Origin: Clostridiales bacterium
GTDB lineage: Bacteria > Bacillota_A > Clostridia > Oscillospirales > Oscillospiraceae
DNA length: 14,852 bases
Assembly: GCA_019410105.1 (NCBI GenBank)
Contig: DXTB01000025.1
Location: forward strand, 1 to 14,852
Direction of reading: 5' to 3'
Shown in pieces: positions 7,634 to 14,505 of this stretch; position 1 is the stretch's first letter; every line of letters begins with the position of its first letter. The notes beneath the pieces were generated by a model that saw only the letters and a program-made list of their open reading frames with translations, did not search any database and was not told where the DNA came from. Made by a program: the position numbers and the translations under genes.

Positions 7634-8563
7634 TTATTTGCAGGTGCAATCCTTGAAGTATCGCTTCAGCGCACACACCACTGACTGTTCCTCCCGAAGC
7701 AGGGACTTTCCTGATTGGTGGACCAGCAGGAAGGTGGCATGTCCGAAATCCAGTCCATGAACCATGACGGGCTGCACCGCTCCCTGGCTGACAAAATACT
7801 CGTACTGGGAGGTAAACCTGGGAAAGATAGCGGCGCACCTGTTCTGCGCCACATACTGCAAGATGGCGTCCTTGCTGTGGCAGCGGAATCCGGCCTCTCC
7901 ACTGAAATAGTGTCCGAACAGAAGCCAGTTGTCGTCGTTTACGTGGGAATAGGTGCCAAGGGGCACCTGCGCAAGCATCTGAGGCGTGATTTCCCCTGTC
8001 AGAGCCAGGGGATGGCCGGAGCCGAGAAACAGGTATTCCGGGTCTTCAATCACCTCGTAGCAGTCCCAGCCGTTTTTGCGGATCCGCTCCAGGGTGGCGG
8101 TCGAGTCCGCCTGATTTTCCTTGCGGATCGGGAGCAGGCCGATGTGGACCCCGTTCTCCTCCATTTTGTGAATGATCTCGCTGCGCCGACATTCGTGGAG
8201 CAGCAGATTGATGTCGGGGTGCCGGTCCTTCAGGCAGGGGATAAACCCCGCGGAGAGAAAATTGCACATGGTGGTGGTGCTCTGTATGTGTACCTCCCGG
8301 GGAACCTCCTCCAGAGGGGTGGATTCCTGCCAGCCGTTCACCATTTGAAGAATGATCTTTACGTCCCCGTAAACCCACTTGCCATAGGCGGTGAGCTCGA
8401 TGCCGCGGCTCGTCCGCCGCAGCAGCTGGTGCCCCAGCTCGTCCTCCAGGGCGTCGATCATCTTACTGACAGAGGGCTGGGTGGTGTAGAGCTCGTTAGC
8501 CGCTTTTGTGAAGGAGCTGTGCTGCACTACTTTATCGAATGCGATAAGCTGTTCGATGCGCAT
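7634..8563 (-). CDS. LysR-family transcriptional regulator
   Basis: This 309-residue protein begins MRIEQLIAFDKVVQHSSFTKAANELY, with the classic LysR winged helix-turn-helix in the first 60 residues (TTQPSVSKMIDALEDELGHQLLRRT). An effector-binding domain of the periplasmic-binding fold follows, from about residue 90 to the end. The start at 8563 has a GGGAGG site seven bases upstream. The frame extends to 8626, but the added residues are unlike LysR proteins and overlap the leuB-like stop. It lies 40 bases downstream of the leuB-like gene on the same strand and is probably co-transcribed with it. Because it neighbours the GRE operon, it is the likely regulator of the island, responding to the substrate or an intermediate. 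Many effector-domain codons end in A or T, unlike the kdp genes. Confidence 0.92.
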   Translation of the reverse strand: MRIEQLIAFDKVVQHSSFTKAANELYTTQPSVSKMIDALEDELGHQLLRRTSRGIELTAYGKWVYGDVKIILQMVNGWQESTPLEEVPREVHIQSTTTMCNFLSAGFIPCLKDRHPDINLLLHECRRSEIIHKMEENGVHIGLLPIRKENQADSTATLERIRKNGWDCYEVIEDPEYLFLGSGHPLALTGEITPQMLAQVPLGTYSHVNDDNWLLFGHYFSGEAGFRCHSKDAILQYVAQNRCAAIFPRFTSQYEYFVSQGAVQPVMVHGLDFGHATFLLVHQSGKSLLREEQSVVCALKRYFKDCTCK

Positions 8564-8603
8564 AGCGGAACCTCCCTTTTTCAGGCCGCACCGGGGCCCA
8601 CAG

Positions 8604-9701
8604 TCAGATCGCCTCGGATATGGCATCCCCCATGTCGCTGCAGGAGAGCCGCTTGCCTCCCGGAGTCATAATGTCGCCGGTGCGGTATCCGTCGTCCAAA
8701 ACCTTGACAATGGCCGCCTCAATCGCGTCGGCCTCGACGGTCATATGGAAGGAGAGGCGGAGCATCAGTGCCGCAGAGAGGATCTCGGCAATGGGATTGG
8801 CAATGTTCTGGCCGGCAATGTCCGGCGCTGAGCCGCCGGCGCACTCGTATAATCCCTTGCCCTCGCTCCCAATGTCGCCGGAGCCGGCAATACCCATGGA
8901 GCCGGCGGCACTGTTGGCCAGGTCGGACAGGATATCGCCGAACATATTTTCTGCCGCGATTACGTCAAAATACCCCGGCCTGCTCACCAGGCGGGCGGCG
9001 CAGCCGTCAATCAGCATGGTCTCATAGTGAACCTCAGGGTATTCCTCGGCCACCTTTTCATATACCGTCTGCCACAGCACGCCGGTCTCCATGGCGTTGG
9101 GCTTGTTTACCATCGTGACGTGCTTTTTGCGGCCCATGGCCAGGTCAAACGCGCAGCGGGCGTGCCGCTCGATCTGTGACCAGGTGTAGACGCACTCATC
9201 GCAGGCGGTCAGTTCGCCGCCGATCTCCTTCCTATACTTGCCCGCATAGAAGATACCCGCGGTATTCTCCCGCAGAACAATGAGATCCAGTTCCCGGGCC
9301 ACCGTATCCTTGAGCGGAGAGGCCTGGATCAGTTGGGGATAGACCTTGGCCGGACGGATATTGGCAAAGAGCTCCATGCCACGCCGGAACGAAGCCAGGG
9401 CCTTCACTGCGGCCTCCTTACGGCTTGGGTATTTTTTGGTGCCGTTGGCGCCGGTGAAGGTGTATTTGCGGGGATCACCCACCGAGCCGAACAGGATGCT
9501 GTCGCAGGAACGCCCCAGCTCATAATCCTGCGGACGCAGGGCATCGCCGTAGGCCTCCAGACCGGCGACACCGCCGATTATATCATAATAATGGAACGTG
9601 TGCCCAAATTTCTGTGCGACCCGCTCCAATACCTTGATACTTTCGTTGACGACTTCCGGACCAATTCCATCCCCGCGCAAAACGGCAATTCTCTTTTCCA
9701 T
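8604..9701 (-). CDS. leuB: LeuB-family NAD-dependent beta-decarboxylating dehydrogenase (3-isopropylmalate dehydrogenase-like)
   Basis: This family oxidises 2-hydroxy-3-carboxy acids to keto acids and decarboxylates them (3-isopropylmalate, tartrate/D-malate, isocitrate). The 365-residue protein has RGDGIGPE (9-16), the substrate arginines R106, R116 (RRGMELFANIR) and R144, catalytic Lys200 (NKPNAM), the Mg ligands Asp232, Asp256 and Asp260 (ENMFGDILSD), and the NAD loop GGSAPDIAG (289-297). The usual catalytic Tyr (GIYFG in LeuB) is Phe151, next to Tyr152 (GIFYAG). No leuA, leuC or leuD is adjacent. It sits instead with lysR and faces the GRE operon, so a catabolic substrate is as likely as isopropylmalate; the symbol marks the family only. 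ATG 9701 is nine to ten bases after a GGGAG; the GTG at 9710 is too close to that site. Confidence 0.85.
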   Translation of the reverse strand: MEKRIAVLRGDGIGPEVVNESIKVLERVAQKFGHTFHYYDIIGGVAGLEAYGDALRPQDYELGRSCDSILFGSVGDPRKYTFTGANGTKKYPSRKEAAVKALASFRRGMELFANIRPAKVYPQLIQASPLKDTVARELDLIVLRENTAGIFYAGKYRKEIGGELTACDECVYTWSQIERHARCAFDLAMGRKKHVTMVNKPNAMETGVLWQTVYEKVAEEYPEVHYETMLIDGCAARLVSRPGYFDVIAAENMFGDILSDLANSAAGSMGIAGSGDIGSEGKGLYECAGGSAPDIAGQNIANPIAEILSAALMLRLSFHMTVEADAIEAAIVKVLDDGYRTGDIMTPGGKRLSCSDMGDAISEAI

Positions 9702-9757
9702 GGCAGGCACACTCCCAATCTTTATAAGAATATATACGATTTGTTTTGTGCAATTTC

Positions 9758-9766
9758 ATTATACCA
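9758..9766 (-). promoter_or_regulatory. Extended -10 promoter of the leuB-like/lysR unit
   Basis: Read on the minus strand this is TGGTATAAT, a consensus -10 (9758-9763) with the TGn extension. No good -35 is visible 17 bp upstream (TTCTCT at best), which fits an extended -10 promoter or an activator-dependent one. The leader to the ATG at 9701 is about 50 bases and AT-rich. Confidence 0.6.
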
Positions 9767-9826
9767 AAGCTTATCATGTGAGAGAAATTCCAAAACAAAA
9801 GGGTTACCTTCAGAAAAGTTATGGAG

Positions 9827-9895
9827 GGCTTTCGCTCCGGCGTATGCCCGAGCGAAAGCCAGGCCCCCGGAGCAAAACGCTCCGGGGGCCTGGCT
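9827..9895. repeat. Two back-to-back GC-rich hairpins in the intergenic region
   Basis: Hairpin 1 pairs GGCTTTCGCTC (9827-9837) with GAGCGAAAGCC (9850-9860), with a further GGC/GCC inner pairing. Hairpin 2 is a perfect 17-bp stem: AGCCAGGCCCCCGGAGC (9857-9873) with GCTCCGGGGGCCTGGCT (9879-9895). They share four bases, so both cannot close fully at once. Neither is followed by a clear T tract on either strand. The position is downstream of the deacetylase gene, so a weak terminator is possible; a dispersed palindromic repeat is the alternative. The rest of 9902-10108 holds no gene I can support. Confidence 0.6.
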
Positions 9896-10108
9896 TAAGA
9901 GATGTAAAAAACCGTATGTTTATCAGCAGTATAAAAGGGCCGCCCGTTCCCGCCGGTCGATTTTCGCCTGAAAGCGCGCCATACATTCAGCGGGGAATCC
10001 TGGGGCCGATGAGTAAGACGGCATCATTGCTCCCGAAGCAATCAATAGCTCATCTGCGGCACCAGGCTCTGCTGGGGCTGCACAGGTGAAGGTCCGGGCA
10101 GCGAACCC

Positions 10109-10897
10109 TTATCGGGGGGATGACGATGGCTGCGCCGGAAGCTGGCGGCCGGTGTGGTCGATGGTGTAGTCCACGTTGTATTCCCCGGGGAGAATCAACT
10201 CGGAGATGGGGACGAAGGTGTAGCCCTCCTGTAGCAGGGTTTCGAGGATGGCGGGCAGGGCCTCGGGGGTATGGAGGGCGGCGTTGTGGAAGAGAACGAT
10301 GGACCCGGGCTGGACCCGGCTCACCACCCGCTCCGTGATCTCCCCGGCGGGGAGATCCTTCCAGTCCAGACTGTCCACGTCCCACTGGATGGGCTCCATC
10401 CCGATGGAGCGGATGGACGTAATTACATTGTTGTCGTATTCTCCGTAGGGCGGGCGGATCAGGGTGGGGCGCACGCCGGTGACGGCCTCAATTTTGTCGT
10501 TGCAGGCCTCCACATCGGCGACGATCGCCTCGCTGGAGAGCTGAGACATGTGGGCGTGGGAGTTGGAGTGGTTCATCACCTCGTGGCCGGCGTCGTGGAG
10601 GGCCTTGACGGACTCCGGGTATTTGTCCACCCAGTCCCCCACCACGAAGAAGGTGGCCTTTACGTTGTATTTTCCCAGGATGTCGATGAGCTGCTGGGTG
10701 TCCTCGTTGCCCCAGGCGGCGTCAAAGGAGATGGCCAGCATCTTCTGGTCCCGCTGAACGCAGTAGATGGGAAGCTGCCGGTCGGTGGCGGAGGCCTCCG
10801 CCACTGCCGGGGCGTTGACCAGGGCAAACATGGCCGCCGCCAGCAGGGCGCACGCCAGCACGGTCAGGGTCCGGCGCCGCAGGATCAAACACTTCAT
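10109..10897 (-). CDS. Secreted PdaB-like polysaccharide deacetylase (NodB/CE4 family)
   Basis: This 262-residue protein has a signal peptide or N-terminal anchor (positive n-region LRRR at 6-9, hydrophobic 10-28, possible cleavage near the AEASA at 33-37), then a NodB domain. The motifs are SFDAAWGNED (57-66, catalytic Asp59), the zinc pair His110/His114 (HSNSH), RPPYGEYD (148-155), WDVDSLDW (172-179) and LFHN with His204. CE4 enzymes remove acetyl groups from amino sugars in peptidoglycan or chitin. The FDxxWG form of motif 1 is the PdaB type seen in spore-formers, and it lacks the second Asp of the canonical TFDDG, so true deacetylase activity is uncertain. The start ATG has GGGAG eleven bases ahead. 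It is divergent from kdpD and probably monocistronic. Confidence 0.88.
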   Translation of the reverse strand: MKCLILRRRTLTVLACALLAAAMFALVNAPAVAEASATDRQLPIYCVQRDQKMLAISFDAAWGNEDTQQLIDILGKYNVKATFFVVGDWVDKYPESVKALHDAGHEVMNHSNSHAHMSQLSSEAIVADVEACNDKIEAVTGVRPTLIRPPYGEYDNNVITSIRSIGMEPIQWDVDSLDWKDLPAGEITERVVSRVQPGSIVLFHNAALHTPEALPAILETLLQEGYTFVPISELILPGEYNVDYTIDHTGRQLPAQPSSSPR

Positions 10898-11017
10898 ACA
10901 AAAATCCGCTCCCTTCTCAAATAGGCCGTTTTTTCATTTATATGTAAAGGAGCGTGAGCGCATGCCCTGGCGAAATCTTAATGCAATCTTTATATGAAAG
11001 TGAAAAAGGCAGCGAAA

Positions 11018-11046
11018 TTCCAACAAAAGCTGTGATATAATATAAT
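11018..11046 (+). promoter_or_regulatory. Probable kdpDE promoter
   Basis: Two overlapping TATAAT boxes occur at 11036-11041 and 11041-11046. The first carries a TGn extension (TGATATAAT). The second has TTCCAA at 11018-11023 with a 17-bp spacer. GGGGAGG at 11062-11068 serves the ATG at 11077. The 179-base divergent gap also holds the start region of the deacetylase gene on the other strand, for which I see no convincing promoter. Confidence 0.55.
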
Positions 11047-11076
11047 GTAAAATTTTATGCAGGGGAGGCGGGAACC

Positions 11077-13785
11077 ATGACGGACCAGCGGCCGGATCCG
11101 GACGCACTGCTGCGGGAGCTCAAGCTGAAAGAGGAGACCAGGACGGGAAAGCTGAAGATATTCTTCGGTTATGCGGCGGGCGTGGGCAAGACCTACGCCA
11201 TGCTGGAGGCCGCCCACCACGCCAAGGAGATGGGCGTGGACGTGGTGGCCGGGTACATCGAGCCGCACGTCCGGCCGGAAACCCTGGCTCTGCTGGACGG
11301 GCTGGAGCAGCTCCCCAACAAGGAGATCCCCTATAAGAATATCACGCTGCGGGAGTTTGATCTGGACGGGGCCCTGGCGCGGAAGCCCCAGCTCATCCTG
11401 GTGGATGAGCTGGCCCACACCAACGCCGCCGGGAGCCGGCACCGCAAGCGCTACCAGGATATCGAGGAGCTGCTGCGGGCAGGCATCAGCGTCTACACCA
11501 CCGTCAACGTGCAGCACCTGGAGAGCCTCAATGACGTGGTGGCCTCCATCACCGGCATTGCGGTGGCGGAGCGGCTGCCCGACCGGATCTTTGACCGCGC
11601 CGACCAGGTTGAGGTAGTGGACATCGAGCCGGCGGATCTGCTGGAGCGGCTCAAGGAGGGCAAGATCTACCGGCCCAACCAGGCGGCCCGGGCCATGGAC
11701 CACTTCTTCACCCTGAAGAATCTGGCCGCCCTGCGCGAGATCGCCCTGCGGCGCACCGCAGACCGGCTCAACCGGGCGGCGGACACCGGGGTGGGCACCA
11801 AGGCCAAGAGCAGCGAGCACATCCTGGTCTGCCTGTCCGGCGCGCCGTCCAACGCCAATGTCATCCGCACGGCGGCCCGCATGGCGGAGGCCTTCCGCAG
11901 CAGCTTCACCGCCCTGTTCGTGGAGACCTCCGACTTCAAGGACATGAGCGACGACAACCGCAGCCGCCTGCGGGCCAACCTGCGCCTGGCGGAGGAGCTG
12001 GGGGCCCGCATCGCCACGGTGTACGGCGACGACACCCCCCTCCAGATCGCCGAGTACGCCCGGGCCAGCGGCGTGACTAAAATCGTCCTGGGCCGGAGCA
12101 ATAACAAGCGCTTCTTTTGGGAGCGGAGCAAAAACCTGGTGGACCGGCTCAACGCCCTGGCCCCCGATCTGGACATCCACATCATCCCGGACACCTACCC
12201 CGCCTACCGGGCGCCGCGGAAGAGCTGGAACCTCAGCGAGCGGTTCACCGTCAAGGACGCGCTGCGCACCCTGGTGATCCTGGCGGTGTGCACGATGGTG
12301 GGCCTGGCCTTCGCCTATCTGGACTTCAGCGAGGCCAACATCATCATGATCTACCAGTTGGGCGTGCTGGTGGTGGCCATGGTCACCAGCGGGCGGCTCT
12401 ATAGCCTGGCGGCCTCCATCCTGTCCATTCTTATCTTCAATTTCTTCTTTACCGTCCCGCTGTTCACGCTCCACTTCAACGACAAGAGCTATCTGGCCAC
12501 CTTCCTGGTGATGTTCCTGGTGGCCTTCCTGAGCAGCTCGCTGACCACCCGCATCAAGCGGCAGGCGCGGCTGGCCTCCCGGCAGGCCTACCGCACCCAG
12601 GTGCTTCTGGAGGCCAGCCAGACCCTCCAGAAGGCGGAGGGCCAGGAGGCCATTCTGGAGGCCATGGCGGTACAACTGCGCAAGCTGCTGGAGCGGACGG
12701 CCCTGTACTACCCGGTGCTGCCCGACGGCACCCTGGGCCAGCCCCGGTTCTTCCCCGTGGAGCCCACCGTGGACACAGGGGCATACCTGGGCCCTGACGA
12801 GACGGCGGTGGCCTCCTGGGTGCAGAAGAACAACAAGCACGCCGGCGCCACCACCAACACCCTGCCCAACGCCAAGTGCCTCTATCTGGCGGTGCGGGGG
12901 GAGGGCAGCGCCCTGGCGGTGGCGGGTATTGCCATCGAGGAGGGCCGGGAGCCTGACGCCTTTGAGAAAAACCTGATGCTGGCCATCGTGGACGAGTGCG
13001 GCCTGGTGCTGGAGAAGGAGCTGCTGGGCCAGGAGAAGCACCGGGTGGAGGAGCAGGCCCAGCAGGAGGCCCTGCGGGCCAATCTGCTGCGGGCCATCTC
13101 CCACGATCTGCGCACCCCGCTGACCGCCATTTCGGGCAACGCGGGCATCCTCATGGAGAACGCCTCCGTGCTGGACGCGGCCAAGCGGCGGCAGCTCTAC
13201 ACCTCCATCTACGACGACTCCATGTGGCTGGCCAACCTGGTGGAGAACCTGCTCTCCGTCTCCCGCATTGAGAACGGCACCATCCGTCTGAAGATGGAGC
13301 CGGAGCTGCTGGAGGAGGTGTTCCAGGAGGCCCTGACCCACCTGGACCGGAAGGCCAAGGAGCACACCATCACCGTGGAGCTGCCTGACGACATGCTCAT
13401 GGCCAAAATGGACGCCCGCCTGATCGTGCAGGTGGTCATCAACATCGTCAACAACGCCATCAAATACACGCCCCCCGGCTCCCATGTCCAGGTGTCCGCC
13501 CGGAAGCGGGGTGAGAGCGTGGAGGTGCGCATCGCCGACGACGGCCCCGGCATCTCGGACGAGGCCAAGGCCAAGCTGTTCGACATGTTTTACACAGCCA
13601 ACAACGCCCGGGGCGACGGGCGGCGGGGCCTGGGGCTGGGCCTGTCCCTGTGCCGCTCCATTGTGCAGGCCCACGGCGGCTCCATCACCGTGGAGGACAA
13701 CTATCCCAAGGGCGCTATCTTCAGCTTTACACTACCACTTGCGGAGGTGAACACCGATGAACAAACCTCAAATCTTGATCATTGA
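11077..13785 (+). CDS. kdpD: KdpD osmosensitive K+ sensor histidine kinase
   Basis: KdpD senses K+ limitation or osmotic stress and phosphorylates KdpE. The 902-residue protein has the full architecture. The N-terminal KdpD domain carries Walker A GYAAGVGKT (31-39) and Walker B LILVDE (106-111). A universal-stress-protein domain spans about 248-370. Four membrane helices lie at about 396-490 and a GAF-like region at about 520-640. The dimerisation/phosphoacceptor helix has ISHDLRTPL (His676), and the ATPase domain has N-box NIVNNAIKY (from 789), G1 DDGPG (821-825) and G2 GLGLG (851-855). In the stress domain, S254-G-A256 lies 20 residues before F277-T-A-L-F281, close to the SxS-x20-FTAxY cyclic-di-AMP motif reported for Staphylococcus aureus KdpD. 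Its 3' end overlaps kdpE by 29 bp, implying translational coupling. kdpFABC is not in the window. Confidence 0.96.
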   Translation: MTDQRPDPDALLRELKLKEETRTGKLKIFFGYAAGVGKTYAMLEAAHHAKEMGVDVVAGYIEPHVRPETLALLDGLEQLPNKEIPYKNITLREFDLDGALARKPQLILVDELAHTNAAGSRHRKRYQDIEELLRAGISVYTTVNVQHLESLNDVVASITGIAVAERLPDRIFDRADQVEVVDIEPADLLERLKEGKIYRPNQAARAMDHFFTLKNLAALREIALRRTADRLNRAADTGVGTKAKSSEHILVCLSGAPSNANVIRTAARMAEAFRSSFTALFVETSDFKDMSDDNRSRLRANLRLAEELGARIATVYGDDTPLQIAEYARASGVTKIVLGRSNNKRFFWERSKNLVDRLNALAPDLDIHIIPDTYPAYRAPRKSWNLSERFTVKDALRTLVILAVCTMVGLAFAYLDFSEANIIMIYQLGVLVVAMVTSGRLYSLAASILSILIFNFFFTVPLFTLHFNDKSYLATFLVMFLVAFLSSSLTTRIKRQARLASRQAYRTQVLLEASQTLQKAEGQEAILEAMAVQLRKLLERTALYYPVLPDGTLGQPRFFPVEPTVDTGAYLGPDETAVASWVQKNNKHAGATTNTLPNAKCLYLAVRGEGSALAVAGIAIEEGREPDAFEKNLMLAIVDECGLVLEKELLGQEKHRVEEQAQQEALRANLLRAISHDLRTPLTAISGNAGILMENASVLDAAKRRQLYTSIYDDSMWLANLVENLLSVSRIENGTIRLKMEPELLEEVFQEALTHLDRKAKEHTITVELPDDMLMAKMDARLIVQVVINIVNNAIKYTPPGSHVQVSARKRGESVEVRIADDGPGISDEAKAKLFDMFYTANNARGDGRRGLGLGLSLCRSIVQAHGGSITVEDNYPKGAIFSFTLPLAEVNTDEQTSNLDH

Positions 13786-14488
13786 AGACGACAACGCCAT
13801 CGGCAACCTGATTTCCACCACCCTGGAGACCCAGCACTACCAGTACCGGCGGGCCAAAAACGGCGCCTCCGGCGTGCTGGAGGCGGCCTCCTGCCGGCCC
13901 GACGTGATCCTGCTGGATCTGGGCCTGCCCGACATGGACGGCGTGGACATCATCAAGAAGGTGCGCACCTGGAGCAACACCCCCATCATTGTCATCTCTG
14001 CCCGCAGCGAGGATCACGACAAGGTGGAGGCCCTGGACGCCGGGGCGGACGACTATCTGACCAAGCCCTTCTCGGTGGAGGAGCTGCTGGCCCGGCTGCG
14101 GGTGTCCCTGCGCCGGGTGCGCTACGACAGCGAGAAGGTGGACGAGGCGGCCAGCATCTACCAGAACGGCGGGCTGAAAATCGACTACGCCGCCGGCTGC
14201 ACCTACCAGAACGGGAAGGAGATCCACCTGACCCCCATCGAGTACAAGCTGCTGTGTCTGCTGGCCCAGAACACCGGCAAGGTGCTCACCCACAACTACA
14301 TTCTCAACAAGATCTGGAGCAGCGCCCTGCCCTCCGACACCCCCTCCCTGCGGGTGTTTATGGCCACGCTGCGCAAGAAGATCGAGCCCGATCCCAGCCA
14401 CCCCCGGTACATCCAGACCCACATCGGCGTGGGCTACCGGATGATCCGCCAGCCCGACGAGGAGGCCGGGGCGGAGAGCGAGGCATGA
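13757..14488 (+). CDS. kdpE: KdpE OmpR-family response regulator
   Basis: This 243-residue partner of KdpD classically activates the kdpFABC potassium pump genes. The receiver domain (1-120) has the acidic pocket E10, D11, D12, phosphoacceptor Asp54 (ILLDLGLPDMDG) and Lys103 (LTKPF). The C-terminal winged-helix domain (about 145-235) has LTPIEYKLLCLLAQNTGKVLT, the recognition-helix region SLRVFMATLRKKIE and the terminal GVGYRM. GGAGGTG at 13742-13748, inside the end of kdpD, drives the start. Its TGA overlaps a following ATG (ATGA at 14485-14488), so at least one more gene may share the transcript. Confidence 0.95.
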   Translation: MNKPQILIIEDDNAIGNLISTTLETQHYQYRRAKNGASGVLEAASCRPDVILLDLGLPDMDGVDIIKKVRTWSNTPIIVISARSEDHDKVEALDAGADDYLTKPFSVEELLARLRVSLRRVRYDSEKVDEAASIYQNGGLKIDYAAGCTYQNGKEIHLTPIEYKLLCLLAQNTGKVLTHNYILNKIWSSALPSDTPSLRVFMATLRKKIEPDPSHPRYIQTHIGVGYRMIRQPDEEAGAESEA

Positions 14489-14505
14489 GCGGGGGAGGAG
14501 AGGCC

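Noticed and set aside
8564..8626. Upstream extension of the LysR protein by 21 residues
   Set aside because: LysR proteins begin close to the helix-turn-helix (MRIEQL...), and GGGAGG sits correctly before the ATG at 8563.
10022..10042. Small hairpin ATTGCT...AGCAAT as a deacetylase terminator
   Set aside because: Only six base pairs and no T tract follow on the minus strand.
10990..13674. An 894-codon minus-strand open frame antisense to kdpD
   Set aside because: It mirrors a gene with very GC-rich third positions, which removes stop codons on the opposite strand. Its translation is low-complexity (Gly, His, Gln, Leu) with no domain motif, while the plus frame has every KdpD motif.
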